From positions 51,278,859 through 51,342,858 of the forward strand of contig CM067547.1 of NCBI GenBank assembly GCA_034509755.1: a DNA stretch of 64,000 nucleotides, in the 5' to 3' direction. The DNA comes from Anisodus tanguticus (lineage: Eukaryota > Streptophyta > Magnoliopsida > Solanales > Solanaceae). The notes beneath the pieces were generated by a model, which saw nothing but the letters and a program-made list of their open reading frames with translations, was not told where the DNA came from and made no database searches. The stretch's first letter is position 1. Each line of letters opens with the position of its first letter. The translations under genes were made by a program, and so were the position numbers. Below, piece after piece: positions 31,390 to 42,620 of this stretch.

Positions 31390-31824
31390 GTTTTGGTGTC
31401 TATAGGTTCTTGGGATTAGTATCGTAGATTCACTTTTGAAGATTCTGTCAGGAAAATAAAAACAATCCTTTTTTTATTATATGATTGTTTCCATGTGCAG
31501 AAAACTTTACCTTGAGAGAGTTGCCTTCTACTAATGTCTTCGGAATTCCTTACATGAATGGAGAAGTGATAAATGCCTTACATGTTCACAATTACAAAGG
31601 CACTGGTCTAGAGAGGTAAGTCAAGCATCTTCATTCAGGTTTTCTTTTCTCAAGCCTTGGATTCACTGGAATTCTTGTGCACCTAGAGTACGATTGAGCA
31701 ACTGAAGGTAAACCTGTGGTTTCAAATCTATAGTACTACTTTGATCATCGTATTTATTTGTTGTTTTTTTCAAACTGCTTTATCCTGTTTTTTATAGTAT
31801 TTTTTGTCTTGACTTTTGATACTG

Positions 31825-31955
31825 CTTTGTATTGCGTGTGCCGAGTGTCTGCCGAAAACAACCTCTCTACCTTCCAAGTTAGGGTAAGGTCTCCGTACAC
31901 TCTATCCTCCCAAACCCCACTTTGTGGGACTTAACGGGGTATGTTGTTGTTAATT
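31825..31955 (+). mobile_element. RTE-like LINE 3' terminal fragment
   Basis: 'gagtgtctgccgaaaacaac', 'ctctctaccttccaagttag', 'ggtctccgtacactctatcc' and 'gggacttaacggggtatg' ending in 'ttgttgtta'. Plus-orientation counterpart of 26985-27125. Confidence 0.7.
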
Positions 31956-32057
31956 GTTGACATTCTCTTCACCTAACTACTAAATTTTTTTGCATATAGT
32001 TTTAATAATAAAAAGAAACTTTTGCATATATTTTTGAGAGAATGGGGAAAATAAAAA

Positions 32058-32390
32058 GGAAAAAGGTAAAATTTGCCTTTCTACTATTCGAAAAGGATAG
32101 ATTTTACTCTCCATAATACTATTGGTACAAAAATACCTCCGATGTTACCTAAATGGTTCAAATATACCCCTTCTTCGTTGGGGCTATCCAAGGTGGCACG
32201 ACTTTTTGCTGAGGCGGACACCACATGGCATGCTACCTCAATGGCCAAATCCATCTTGGACAGCTCTAACGGAGGAAGGGTATATTTGAACCATTTAGGT
32301 AACGGCTCGGGTATTTTTGTACCAGTAGTATAATGGAGGATAAAATCAATCCTTTTCGCATAGTAGTTGGGCAAATTTGACCCTTTTCCC
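32058..32390. mobile_element. MULE-type foldback element with 9-bp target duplication
   Basis: Two arms of about 115-125 bp are inverted copies of each other (32058-32177 and 32275-32390), sharing 'actattcgaaaaggat' and 'cctaaatggttcaaatatac' types of sequence. They leave a roughly 100-bp loop. The 9-bp repeat 'aaataaaaa' flanks it at 32049-32057 and 32391-32399. Long arms plus a 9-bp duplication fit a Mutator-like foldback element. Open frames on both strands are by-products of the inverted repeat. Confidence 0.85.
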
Positions 32391-32466
32391 AAATAAAAAA
32401 GATAGGAATATGAATCTGAAATATTGCTGGAAATGAAAAGACACCATGTGAGTGCGCCAAAATCTC

Positions 32467-33689
32467 TTTCAAGAGGGGATTGTTGGAAATTTGCCTTTGG
32501 CGGGAGTTGCGACCGACCAACTTTAACGGATTAAACACTAGTGTTACGTATGTTGGAGAATTCGGTTCTTCACACATGCATGATCTACTAAGTACGTAGA
32601 TAACCGTAGGGCCAAGAATCGTCAAATTTCATTGAGAAATGAAAGAGATATTGGTCCACGAAGTGAGGTGTTTGAAGCATGGAAAGTGTGGTGTTGTGTT
32701 CAATTCTCCCTCATCGGTAGAGGAAGAAAGAATTGTTGTGTATATAAGACTCGAGATTGGTTTGGGGTTTGGGACCCCAAGGGGTATCCCATGTGTTTAA
32801 AGGAGGGAGGACCTAGATGTGCTTCGGTTCAAGGAAAGACCACACGCGCGCCGCCGCCGCCCGCCCGCCCGTCCGGTTCCGAGTTCCGAGTTCCGGGTTC
32901 ACGGGCCACGGGCTGTGGGCCTTCTGATATTATCTTTTTGGGCCAGAGAACTTTGCCGGAAAGTACGGTTTGATCCCGAAGTTTCGTGAAGCACGGTTTG
33001 GACCGAGAATTCTTTCGGATGTACGGTTTGGTCCCTGAAGTTTCAAGATGTACAGTTTGGTCCCTGAAGTTTCCAGAAATTCAGAATTTCGGCAGACACG
33101 AACAGAAACGTCCAACACTCAATTCAGCCATTTATTTTGGCTGAATTACACCTCCTATAATGGCATCCGTTGGTATTTCTCTCCTTTAATTTGGTGGCTT
33201 TACTACCTCCATAATGGTCATTATTTGGCCAATAATGGTCGTTATGGAGGCGGATCAAACGATCCCTTCCTCACCTATATAAACACCCCCTACACCATTG
33301 TTGAGGCACACTTGATATACACGAAAATATACAACCGAGAAAATCGAGTTCTTCCTATAACTTCCAAGCATCATTTCATTATTCAATATTCTTCACGGTA
33401 GCTCTTGAGTTTCCTTTGCTCAATTGTTCCATTGCTGTTTTATCTTGGGAGACGAATTGTCCGGGACGTATAAATGATACATACGGGGCAATATTGTCTT
33501 AAGGACAGAGTGCCACACTCGACTTAGCAAAAATCAAAGCAGTTTCCGGTCTTCTTGTTCAACAAATATTGTAATTTCAGTTTTGTTGTTATATTGTAAT
33601 TTTTAGTTTTCTAGTTGAATTGTAATTTCAATTTTTACATAAGCAGTTACTTGTAATTTCCGTTTCTTGCAAATCCTTGTAAACCAACA
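32467..33689 (+). mobile_element. copia 3' LTR with polypurine tract (element 5'-truncated)
   Basis: The polypurine tract 'aagagggga' (32471-32479) precedes an LTR that starts 'tgttggaaatttgcc' at 32481 and ends 'aaaccaaca' at 33689, about 1.2 kb. The LTR holds a TATA box 'ctatataaa' (33275-33283), a CG-rich run (32848-32875) and a tandem array of 'gtacggtttggtccctgaag' units (32960-33075). Upstream internal sequence is cut off by 32400 and no primer-binding site follows, so this is the right end of a deleted element. A relative in the opposite orientation is at 48140-48733. Confidence 0.75.
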
Positions 33690-33769
33690 GATCGCTCATG
33701 TTATGAATCGACATGGAATATTTGTTTGGAGCAAATTAGAAAGGGAGACCTTGTTCATAGCTTGCCGTC

Positions 33770-34865
33770 AGGGACGAAGCCAACCAATTTTTTTCGAGGG
33801 GGGCTAATACTATATTATACAAATTTTAAAAAGTAGGTAATAATTTAAATTATAAATAACATAAATACAAATCGTTCAAGAATAATGAAAATATAATCAC
33901 AATTTTTCTCGACGAGATTTCATAGTCTGAAACTGTTGCATAACGGCTTCGTTACTGATCTCATACAAAAATTCGTTCTTAATATAAGGTACTAATAAAT
34001 CATTAAGTCAATCGTCCGATATTCGATTTCGCAGTCGATCTTTGATGATGCTCATAGCAGAAAAGACTCTCTACACTTGCAGTAGCAAATGACAAAGTTA
34101 ATGCTAGGGTAAGAAGCGTGTAAACCAAATGATAGATTCCGTGTCTTTTTGTTTTCACCATCTTCTTTGCAAGATCTTCAATGCCAACAATTTCTGAAAA
34201 CTCAATGCTACTACGCATATCAATAATTTAAGTCTCAAGTTGATTATAAAGTAACTCTAGATCATGTGAAGAAAACTCCCGAGGATACAATCGAGCAAAC
34301 TTGACGAGGCTTTCCTTGTTGAAAGCAAAGAATGAATTGCTAGGATTAAGGCAACCAACAAAAAAAAGCAATTAATCATTTGTCACCGAAAAATTGGCTA
34401 TTTAACTCCATAAGTTGTATGTCCAAAACACTATAAAAGCACTCGATGCGAAAATAAGTATCGTTAGTCTTTTCTTCAGTTCTCCGCTTAGACCGCCGAG
34501 GAGATACATACTTTTCATTCATGTTAGGAACAACAATCTCATGATTAGAACAAAACAAAGAAACTTCATTAACTAGAGAATCCCATCCATTGTCTCTCAA
34601 ATATTGCAATCTTTGCTTTGAAATCTCCACTAATCTCATAGCATTCTCTATCTATTGCTCTTTTTTTTGCAATGCTAATGACAACTCATTGGTAATCGCC
34701 AATACCTTTTTCATCAAATGCATAGCGAATGCAAACTCAAATGATTGTAATACATTTAAAAACATGTTTGCATCAACTCTTTGCTCCGGATCATCCATTA
34801 TAAGATCAAGTACTTCAATAACAGATGAAAACATGCCAATGAGTCTAACTAAAATATTATAATGC
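33770..34865 (-). pseudogene. ZMYM1-type hAT transposase relic, C-terminal part
   Basis: Minus-strand pieces: 34834-34652 ('LDLIMDDPEQRVDANMFLNV', 'LQSFEFAFAMHLMKKVLA'), 34639-34376 ('VEISKQRLQYLRDNGWDSLV'), and 34218-34003 with the dimerisation motif 'LTLSFATASVESLF'. These match the C-terminal half of plant zinc-finger MYM-type-1-like hAT proteins. The left edge at 33770, 'cagggacgaagcca', looks like the element's terminal repeat. The N-terminal half, including the TTF-type zinc finger, is missing to the right of 34865. Not functional. Confidence 0.8.
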
Positions 34866-35139
34866 GAGCTGACTTTGTTGTGTATTCATATACTAGTACT
34901 TTTTTTTTCTTTTGTTGGGCTTATGGATTTCCTTTTGCAAATTTATTGAGCTTGGATAATTTAAGAGTAGCAAAAGGTTAGGCTTAGGATGAATCTACTT
35001 TTGAATTTTAATTTTTTTATTAGATAGATTAGTCTAGTTGAGATATTTTAGGCATTTGACATTATCCTGTAGATTTTATGCACAGTTATTAGCTATTTAA
35101 AGCCCTCTATGTTTAATAAAAATTTAGAGACAATTTTCA

Positions 35140-36780
35140 ATTTTTTTTTTTATAAATAAAAGATTTTATTTCCCAAAGTAAACATTACAGTTCAGAGAAA
35201 AAACAGTGAAGGACATCCCCTTCGCTGCAATAGCTACAAACCAACCTCTCTACACCATTGGCTAGTATCACTAAACTATGGATAGTAACTAAGTTCAGCC
35301 AAACGACTATGCATCCTAGGAAGCAGTGTTCCTCTACAATGAACTTTCTGTGCAATCTGCCTCAGTAAATAATCTAAAATTCCTCTCCTGCCACACGAAA
35401 TATAGACAGCTTGCGAGTACTATCCGATAAAGAATAGCTTTCACTGATCTTCCTTTAGCCTGTCAAACAGCCCATATAACTTCAACACTCCATTCTTCAG
35501 GTCTTCTATTAATACCTTGCCAAGCTAACATCTTTTTCCACACATTAGATGAATATGGACAGATAAAGAACAAGTGATTAATGGATTCATCTACAGCACA
35601 ACACAGAGAGCATGAAGGGTCAGAAACAGTTGCCCACTTTGCAATCCTATCCTTGGTCTGTAGCCTACCATGAAGAGCCAAGTACAAAATAAACTTCCAC
35701 CTTGGTAAGCCATGATTATTACAGATCAATCGTCTCCATTGTACCTTTGGCATATCTCCTCTGAGTCTCTGATACATAACCTTGGTGCTAAACTTATTCG
35801 TTTGAAGAATGTCGTGCTCCTCATATCCAGCTTGCCCAAAGGTTTGCTTTGAACCTAGTATCTTCTTGATCATCCATGATGCATTTGTAGCTGTTGCATC
35901 CCAAACAGGCCCCTCTTTGATATAGTAACTATGGACCCATAGTCTATCCTTCTTCTGGCACAAGCTCCAGAGATGTTTGCAAACAGCTGCCTTATTCCAA
36001 GCTGCTATATCAATAAAGCCTAAACCACCAGCAGCTGGGGGCCAACAAAGTCTTTCCCAAGAGATAAGTGCAGTCTTACAAGTATCAGCACCACCAGACC
36101 ATAGGAATTTCCTACATAGGGCGTCAACCAGTTCAACCACTTTCCTAGGCAAAATAAAGATTTGAGACCAAAAAACCATGACTGAAAATAAGAGTCTTGA
36201 TCAACTGCACTGTTCCAGCATAGGAGAGAAATCTGGAAGTCGAAGACTTGATCTTAGCTAGCAATTTATCCAATAAGGGCTTGTACTGGATCACCTGAGT
36301 CTTCTTTGATTTAAGGGGAATACCAAGATATTTTAAAGGAATTTCTCCTCTTGTAAAGCCAAGAACCTGAATAATTTCCTATTGTTCAGCTAGGCCAACA
36401 CCACCAAAGTAGATGGAACTTTTATCAGTATTTGCTGCAAGTCCAGAGGCCATAAAAATGCATTGAAACAATCATACATTATTACAACAGAGCCTTTGTC
36501 ACCTCTGCAAAATAAGTAACAGATCATCTGCAGATCAAAGGTGAGTGATACCCAATTTCTCACACCTAGGATGAAAATTAAAGTCAGGCTGATTCCTCAG
36601 GGTCTTCAACTATCTGCTTAGATATTCCATGGCAAGGACAAATAGAAAGGGGGATAGAGGATCCCCTTGTCTAAGTCCTTTTTTTGCTTGGAAAGGGACA
36701 GTAGGCACACCATTAATAAGAAAAGTTTGTTAGTAAGATCAAACCTATATTTAACCCAGAATCCGTGAATTGTATCCCAT
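35140..36780 (-). pseudogene. L1-type LINE relic: reverse transcriptase end plus zf-RVT
   Basis: The clearest frame is 36179-35463 (238 aa): 'RKFLWSGGADTCKTALISW', 'AAGGLGFIDIAAWNKA', then the zf-RVT zinc-binding domain with 'LALHGRLQTKDRIAKW', 'DPSCSLCCAVDESINHLFF' and 'CPYSSNVWKKM'. Upstream on the minus strand, interrupted by stops, are 'GLRQGDPLSPFLFVLAMEY' (about 36690-36630), the active-site region as 'SADDLLL' near 36535, and 'GEIPLKYLGIPLKSKK' near 36340-36290. A poly-T run at 35141-35150 on the plus strand is the LINE's poly-A tail. The endonuclease half is absent, the usual 5' truncation. Confidence 0.85.
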
Positions 36781-37285
36781 CTATTCTAATTGTTACTAAC
36801 AAGATGAAAATTTAGAACCTTAGATAGCCGATTAATTGAACTACTAAGATTCCCCACTTAGTTTTAGCTTATATTAAAGTTCATCCACCTCTTTTCAGTT
36901 CACCATAAGTAATTTGATAGAGCACAGATAAAAGTCAGGCGGCTGTTACAATACTATTACTTAACTAATTGAGCAATAATTGTAATTTACCTATTAATAC
37001 CATTATTAAATTAGTAATCTGTAGGCCGTTCCCGTAATTTCCACCGAACCGATAAAGTTCATGTCCTTTAAATTAATTAAGCTGTTACAGTACCACATTA
37101 ATTAATTGAGCAATAATTGCTCTGTTTACCTACCATTAATTAGTTAATTAATAACGCAATAATTCAGAGCTCATGTCACTATGTTTTTGTCATTCAAAGC
37201 TCCAATTATAGTTTCAAAAACTCCATTTTCCTCATTTGTCTGATCCTGTTTTTGAAAAATTCACTTCATCATCTCCTCAGCTATC
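36781..37285. other. intergenic, no gene seen
   Basis: AT-rich. Contains a diverged local repeat of 'attaattgagcaataattg' (36962-36980 and 37099-37117) with its flanks. Confidence 0.45.
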
Positions 37286-37290
37286 TCACC

Positions 37291-38818
37291 GGTGGCGGAT
37301 CTACTTATGCCGAGGGGTGTCACGTGACACTGCTTCGTTATAAAAATTTATTAAATATGTGTATATAATTAAAAGGCAGAAGAAAACAACGGGGTTATAT
37401 TATGTAAAGTGACACTTCAAAATTGATCGTGTAGCTCAACTGGTTAGTCATTTCATTTCTTCATATAATGATGCGAGTTTGAATCTTGGTAGCATCATTT
37501 TCTTTTATAGAAATTTTGCTTCTCATTTGCTTTTATAGAAGTTTTGCTTCTCATTTACAAAATGATACATGTTGAAGTTCAATAATCAGTTGTTGTGCAG
37601 TTTATTTTTACGTTTTTTTCTTTCTCACCAATGAAATTAATTAAGAAAAATTTACGAAATCAAATTGATTAAGTATTTAGTATTATTTTTAATGAGGTTA
37701 TTTTGAATACATTTAAAAAAAAAAATCATCGAGAAAAATTACAGTAGTTCTTTTTATTAGAAAAGTTATAGTAATGTACACCAATTATATTTATTTATAT
37801 TTTGTTCTTTTTTCATATGGTGATATATTATTTTATTTATTGTTTTTCTTTTAAAATGTGACACCCACTGTATCTCACAACACCTTGTAGAAGATTCCAT
37901 TCATAATCATTCAGGTAACTTTTGTTGATCCACAACTAATTTTCATACTTCCTAAGGTTCTTGGAAAATTTTCAAGAAAATAGATCTTAATGGTCAAAAC
38001 ACATCTAAATTATCATTTTTTGCAAGTTTCACATCCAAATTATAGCTGTTCTTTTTTCTGCTTGAATTATCACTATCTATGTATTAAAACACACCTTAAC
38101 TATCTTGTTAAAGTATGTGAATTTGGTGGGGGTAATTGAATATACAAATTATAGTTGTTCCTTTTTTCCTCCTGAATTATCACTATCTATGTATTAAACA
38201 CACCACAACTATCTTGCCGGCTTTTCGTTGGTGGAACCTGCTTTTAAATATAATTGTAAAGTTCAATTATTATCTGTTTTGCTCCTTTTCAGGATTACAT
38301 CAGAAATTGAATATACAAAGCAGGACCTGCAAAAGAAAAAAGGACGCTGATTGATTGTTAGAGTTGATCTGACTTCTATCGCAAATCTCTAAGTTGGTTA
38401 CACTTGTTATATGTAAGTTCTTAAATTGCTAGAACAACTACATGAATCCATTTTGCTTTTATGTTTCTTAATAACAATTTATATAACATGAAAGAACGAT
38501 ACTTCTTTGCCTATTAGGCCATGTCATGTATTTTTTCATTCTTTAACTCAAGTTTATTGTAATATCTTAGCATCCTGAGGTTTGGTCAATGTCTACGGTG
38601 ACTAGCCATAAGTTTTGGCCATGAGGAGAAATTTTCATAAGCAGTGTCAATATTTGAAGATGTGAACAAATAAATAAATTACATACTATAACGACAAGTG
38701 GAGTCATTTTATTATATATATATATATTTAGTACAAAAATTCAACAAAGCGGTGTCACGTGACACTGCTTGGACCGAGGTGCGTGCACCCCTGTTGTGGC
38801 TCGCCACAAGATGTAAAG
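37291..38818. mobile_element. 1.5-kb element with inverted termini upstream of the NLR
   Basis: The left end is 'ggtggcggatctacttatgc' followed by 'ggggtgtcacgtgacactgc'. The right end carries 'gcggtgtcacgtgacactgc' followed by 'gtgcgtgcacccctgttgtg' and 'gctcgccac', the inverted counterpart. A tRNA-like stretch ('gtgtagctcaactggttagt' ... 'gcgagtttgaatcttgg', 37430-37492) lies inside. The 'gtgacaccgctttgttgaa'-type end is common in Solanaceae genomes. I find no transposase frame. Confidence 0.55.
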
Positions 38819-39123
38819 TCACAACATGTGGTGACTTGCCATAGTATACCATATATATGATGTTTATGATCACATAGGGAAATCATAGCTCATGTTGTCT
38901 TCTTGATAAACATTTAAGTCATGCCATCTTTGCAAAAATGGCTACACTTCATTTACAACTTCATCACATTAATTTTCATCTTGGTATCTTGTCTCATTCT
39001 TTTCTAAACGGATTAAAATTATAGGTTCATATAAACTGGAACGGATGACTTACTTCTTACTGAAAATTAATATGATAAAGAGTATGCTGAACTTGCAGCA
39101 ATTTTCTACTTCATATACGGAAG

Positions 39124-41499
39124 ATGTCTAACAAGAGTTTGGAGATTAGGCCCTGCTTTGTGGTTGAGCCATCTAAACGTCTGCAAAACCAACATAGTGA
39201 CCCTGTGAATGATGAGGAGATAGTGGGTTTTGTTAATGATACTGAAAAATTAATTAAGCATCTGAATGAAGGAACAAAGGAGCTAGACGTCATCCCAATT
39301 GTTGGGATGGGGGGACAAGGTAAAACAACTTTTGCTAGAAAGTTATATAATAATGACATCATTATTTCTCATTTTGATGTTCGAGCATGGTGCATCATTT
39401 CCCAAATGTATAACCGGAGACAGCTATTACAAGAGATTTTCAGCCAAGTTACCGGTTCCAAGAACAAGGTAGATGAGGTTGGTGAACTTGCTGACATGTT
39501 GAGGAAAAGCTTAATGGGAAAGAGATATCTCATTGTCTTGGATGATATGTGGAGTGTTATGGTATGGGATGATTTAAGGCTTTCTTTTCCTGATGTTGGA
39601 AATAGAAGCAGAATTGTAGTAACAACTCGACTTGAGAAAGTGGGTGAACATGTCAAGTGCCATACTGATCTTTATTTCCTTCCATTCCTCACACTAGACG
39701 AGAGTTGCAAATTGTTGCAGAAAAAAGTGTTTCAAAAGGAAGATTGCCCGCCTGAACTTCGAGAAGTGAGTCTAGCAGTTGCAAAAAGATGTAAAGGACT
39801 GCCTCTAGTGATTATCTTGGTAGCTGGAACAATCAAAAGGAAGAAAATGGAAGAATCTTGGTGGCATAAGGTTAAAAATTCACTACTTTCCTATCTAGGT
39901 GAGGCTGAAGGATATAGTCTTTCGATTATGCAGTTAAGTTATGATAACTTACCCGATTCTTTAAAGCCTTGCCTCCTTTATATGGGGATGTTTCCGGAGG
40001 ACGCGAGAATTTCAGTGTCTAAATTGATAAGTTTATGGATAGTGGAAGGCTTCGTGCAAAACATTGAATCTGGGAGTTTGGAAGAGACAGCTGAAGATTA
40101 CTTGATGGATCTTGTTAGAAGTAATGTGGTGATGGTTGAGAGGAGAAGATATAACGGTAAAGTAAAATACTGCCAGGTTCATGATGTAGTACTTCACTTT
40201 TGCTTGGAGAAAAGCAGAGAAGAAAAATTTATGTTGGCAGTGAAGGGGAATTATAGCGACTTTCAACCTTCCGATTGGGAGGAAAGTCGAGTGAGCTTCA
40301 ATTTCACTGCTGAGCTTTCCGAGTTTGCATTGCTCACACCGGAGCCTTTCCATCAACATTTAAGGTCACTGATTACAAATTATGGAGGAGAATTTCGAGT
40401 ATGGAATCCCTTCCATCAGATCAGTAAATTGAGATTTCTTAAGGTCTTGGATTTGAGTTCTCATGGAGTGGATCCTTTGTCGTCAGCTATACTGCATCCG
40501 CTAATTTATCTGAAGTACCTGGCCGTTAGGACAAAACAATTTGATTTCCATCCGGGATCACATCTATGTCATCTTGAAACTTTAATTGTTCTTTCTTTCA
40601 TGAGCGTAGTGTTACTCCCAATTTTCTGGAAAATGGAAAACATAAGGCATGTTGAGATTAGTAATGCTGTTTTAGATTTGGAAAACAATAAGCAGTGGAT
40701 CTTTGAAGAATCCTCTAAATTGGAAAATTTGAGGATATTAAGGCATGTTAGTTGTCCAATTAATGATGGTGAATGCATGGATGTCTTATTACGGAGGTGT
40801 CCGAACCTTCAAGAACTTAGGCTCACTATATATAGCGAAGAACTTCATGAAATTTGTAGTTTCAGTCCCAAACTAGAGAGTCTTACCCAGCTGCAATTAC
40901 TTGACCTTTCCTTTCAAGGTAGAATATTTAGTATACTCGAGTTACACTTACCTTCAAATCTAAAGAAGTTGAAACTTGAAGGGCCTCATATAGTAAGCGC
41001 AGCTCCCTTGATTGCGGGACTACCATGTCTAGAGTATCTCAAATTACAGGATTGGGGAACTAAGTCGGACGAGTGGTGCCTCAGAGATATCAAGTTCAAT
41101 GAACTTAAGTTCTTGAAACTGGTGAGCTTAGGTATCTCAAGGTTGGATGACCCAGAGGAATCTTTTCCAAAGCTTGAAACACTTGTTATAAGAATGTGTC
41201 ACAAGCTCGAGGAGATCACCCCTAGCTTTGCAGATATTGGAACATTGAAACAGATTAAGCTGATTGGGCGCAGGACAAAAACTCTGGAACCGTCAGCTGT
41301 GAAACTTAAGGAAGACATCGAAGAGATTGAAGGATGCGACCGTCTTAACCTCATTATGGACGTAAGTAGAACAAACTCCTACTTGCTGTTCTTGAGTATT
41401 AACGTGCATCTAATGTATAAACAATATGTTCGATACAGGTTTGGATCAGTAAGAAACATTGCCGGGAGCTGCGACTTCAAGCACAAGCTCGTCGACTGA
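39124..41499 (+). CDS. NB-ARC-LRR resistance protein, R1-like, without coiled coil
   Basis: A 791-aa single open frame for an intracellular immune receptor. NB-ARC motifs in order: P-loop 'GMGGQGKTT' (61-69), RNBS-A near 83-95, kinase-2 'YLIVLDDMW' (135-143), RNBS-B 'NRSRIVVTTR' (160-169), 'GLPL' (225-228), RNBS-D 'CLLYMGMFPED' (283-293), and the MHD motif as 'QVHDVV' (351-356). About 16 degenerate leucine-rich repeats follow to about residue 745. All nucleotide-binding residues look intact. Solanaceae R1-type proteins have several hundred residues before 'NDEEIVGF'. Here only 27 remain, so an upstream exon is lost or not visible. A good donor at 41362 (gac|gtaagt) and acceptor at 41437-41438 could change the last 46 residues. 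Confidence 0.9.
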   Translation: MSNKSLEIRPCFVVEPSKRLQNQHSDPVNDEEIVGFVNDTEKLIKHLNEGTKELDVIPIVGMGGQGKTTFARKLYNNDIIISHFDVRAWCIISQMYNRRQLLQEIFSQVTGSKNKVDEVGELADMLRKSLMGKRYLIVLDDMWSVMVWDDLRLSFPDVGNRSRIVVTTRLEKVGEHVKCHTDLYFLPFLTLDESCKLLQKKVFQKEDCPPELREVSLAVAKRCKGLPLVIILVAGTIKRKKMEESWWHKVKNSLLSYLGEAEGYSLSIMQLSYDNLPDSLKPCLLYMGMFPEDARISVSKLISLWIVEGFVQNIESGSLEETAEDYLMDLVRSNVVMVERRRYNGKVKYCQVHDVVLHFCLEKSREEKFMLAVKGNYSDFQPSDWEESRVSFNFTAELSEFALLTPEPFHQHLRSLITNYGGEFRVWNPFHQISKLRFLKVLDLSSHGVDPLSSAILHPLIYLKYLAVRTKQFDFHPGSHLCHLETLIVLSFMSVVLLPIFWKMENIRHVEISNAVLDLENNKQWIFEESSKLENLRILRHVSCPINDGECMDVLLRRCPNLQELRLTIYSEELHEICSFSPKLESLTQLQLLDLSFQGRIFSILELHLPSNLKKLKLEGPHIVSAAPLIAGLPCLEYLKLQDWGTKSDEWCLRDIKFNELKFLKLVSLGISRLDDPEESFPKLETLVIRMCHKLEEITPSFADIGTLKQIKLIGRRTKTLEPSAVKLKEDIEEIEGCDRLNLIMDVSRTNSYLLFLSINVHLMYKQYVRYRFGSVRNIAGSCDFKHKLVD
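41362..41438 (+). other. candidate terminal intron of the NLR
   Basis: The donor 'gacgtaagt' and acceptor 'ttcgatacaggt' bound 77 bp. Splicing joins ...'NLIMD' to 'VWISKKHCRELRLQAQARR' in frame, instead of the low-quality read-through tail. The natural length is short for a plant intron but acceptable. Not proven. Confidence 0.4.
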
Positions 41500-41718
41500 A
41501 CATGGTATTGTTTCAGTTTTTTCTCATTCCTCCTCTTTTCTAAAAAAAAAATAGATGCTTGCTTTCTCTAATTGCTCCTTGTCGTCATGCTAACAAGGAT
41601 GTTTTTGAATTGCTTAGAGAACTGCAGCAAAAACACAAGCAGAGTAGATGGAGTTCTTAGCTAATTGTTGTAGACATGCTCATGCTGGGATCTATTATGC
41701 AGCTTCCACAATTTAACA

Positions 41719-41975
41719 GAGGCGGATCTAGTATTTTTAAAACATAAGTGCACCACTAAAAAAAGGAGAAAAATATGTATTAAGTGGGAATTGGTCCTTA
41801 ATCCTTTGGGTAAATAACTCAACGCTCAACCAAGTGCACCATTAAACCTTCTTGGAGCATGGTGTCAGCAGTTAATATTATCAGTTTAGAAAATATGTAC
41901 ATAAAATACCTAGTTTTGCGGAGAGACCATGAGTTCATGTGCCCATAATTTCCCCTATAAATCCGCCCTTAAGTT
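41719..41975. mobile_element. MITE with 'gaggcggatcta' ends
   Basis: Left 'acagaggcggatctagtatt', right 'ataaatccgccctta' (inward 'taagggcggattta'). About 255 bp, non-coding, a common Solanaceae short element. It lies in the 3' flank of the NLR. Confidence 0.55.
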
Positions 41976-42480
41976 TGTTTTGATTGATCAACGAGAACTC
42001 ATGCCTACTTGGAAGAATTTAGATCATGTTCCTATTTTTTCTGTTTGTTTGAGATGATTGAAGACCAATAACAGATTTGTCTTCCACTGTGATTTCTTGA
42101 TGCCCTCTTTAAACATCATGTCTTTCTTATGCAGTACTATAATTTTAGAACCGGTCCAAGCATTGTTTCAATTTTGTTTTTATAGTTTAGTGGTTGTTTT
42201 CCCCTTGAATTTTTATAAAACCATTCATCTTTACACACCTTTTATGCAACACTTGCAAAATTCATTATTGAACAAAAAAAAAAAAAAGCAGTCATGTGCA
42301 CTATGCTCACGCTTATGCGCGGGGTCCGGTGAAGGGTCGGACCACAAGAATCTAGTGTATGCAGGGGCAAATTTAGGTACTAAAATTGGGTCACGTGAAA
42401 CTATGGTCATCTGACTAAACTCGATATATTATGTGTATAATTCTTAAAATAGGTCTAATATGATATGAAGGAACTCACGG
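41976..42480. other. intergenic, no gene seen
   Basis: The 118-aa frame at 42058-42414 is Phe/Leu/Ser-rich without a domain and spans a run of 15 A at 42274-42288. I do not accept it. Confidence 0.4.
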
Positions 42481-42487
42481 TCAAAAG

Positions 42488-42620
42488 AGATTTTGTGGTG
42501 CATTGGTTAAGATGCTAGGTTTAATTCCTAAAGGTCAAGGGTTCGAACCCAACTTGGTGAGTGTATGTAGTTTTATCCTGTATTTCTGCAAAGTGGTTGT
42601 TTCCACGACTCGAACCATAG
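42488..42620 (+). mobile_element. tRNA-derived SINE
   Basis: 'gtggtgcattggttaagatg' (A box), 'caagggttcgaacccaac' (B box), then 'gcaaagtggttgtttccacg' with 'actcgaacca'. The perfect B box and correct spacing support a SINE head. The tail is short. Confidence 0.65.

Larger units (their letters stand above)
30240..31618 (+). pseudogene. remnant of a spliced plant gene, unrecognised
   Basis: The best exon is 31501-31615: acceptor 'ccatgtgcag', donor 'gaggtaagt', frame reading 'NFTLRELPSTNVFGIPYM', 'NGEVINALHVHNYKGTGLER'. Upstream, 30690-30753 reads 'NKKDWLQVALLDRELYEF' and ends at a donor 'ttcggtatgt'. An acceptor 'gacttgcag' lies at 30411-30419. These read like two neighbouring exons of one gene, but a stop-rich stretch precedes the first. 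The intron between them holds a hAT MITE. I do not recognise the protein. Confidence 0.45.

Noticed and set aside
32084..32392. Overlapping 86- and 102-aa open frames on opposite strands
   Set aside because: They are the two arms of a foldback element read in each direction, not proteins.
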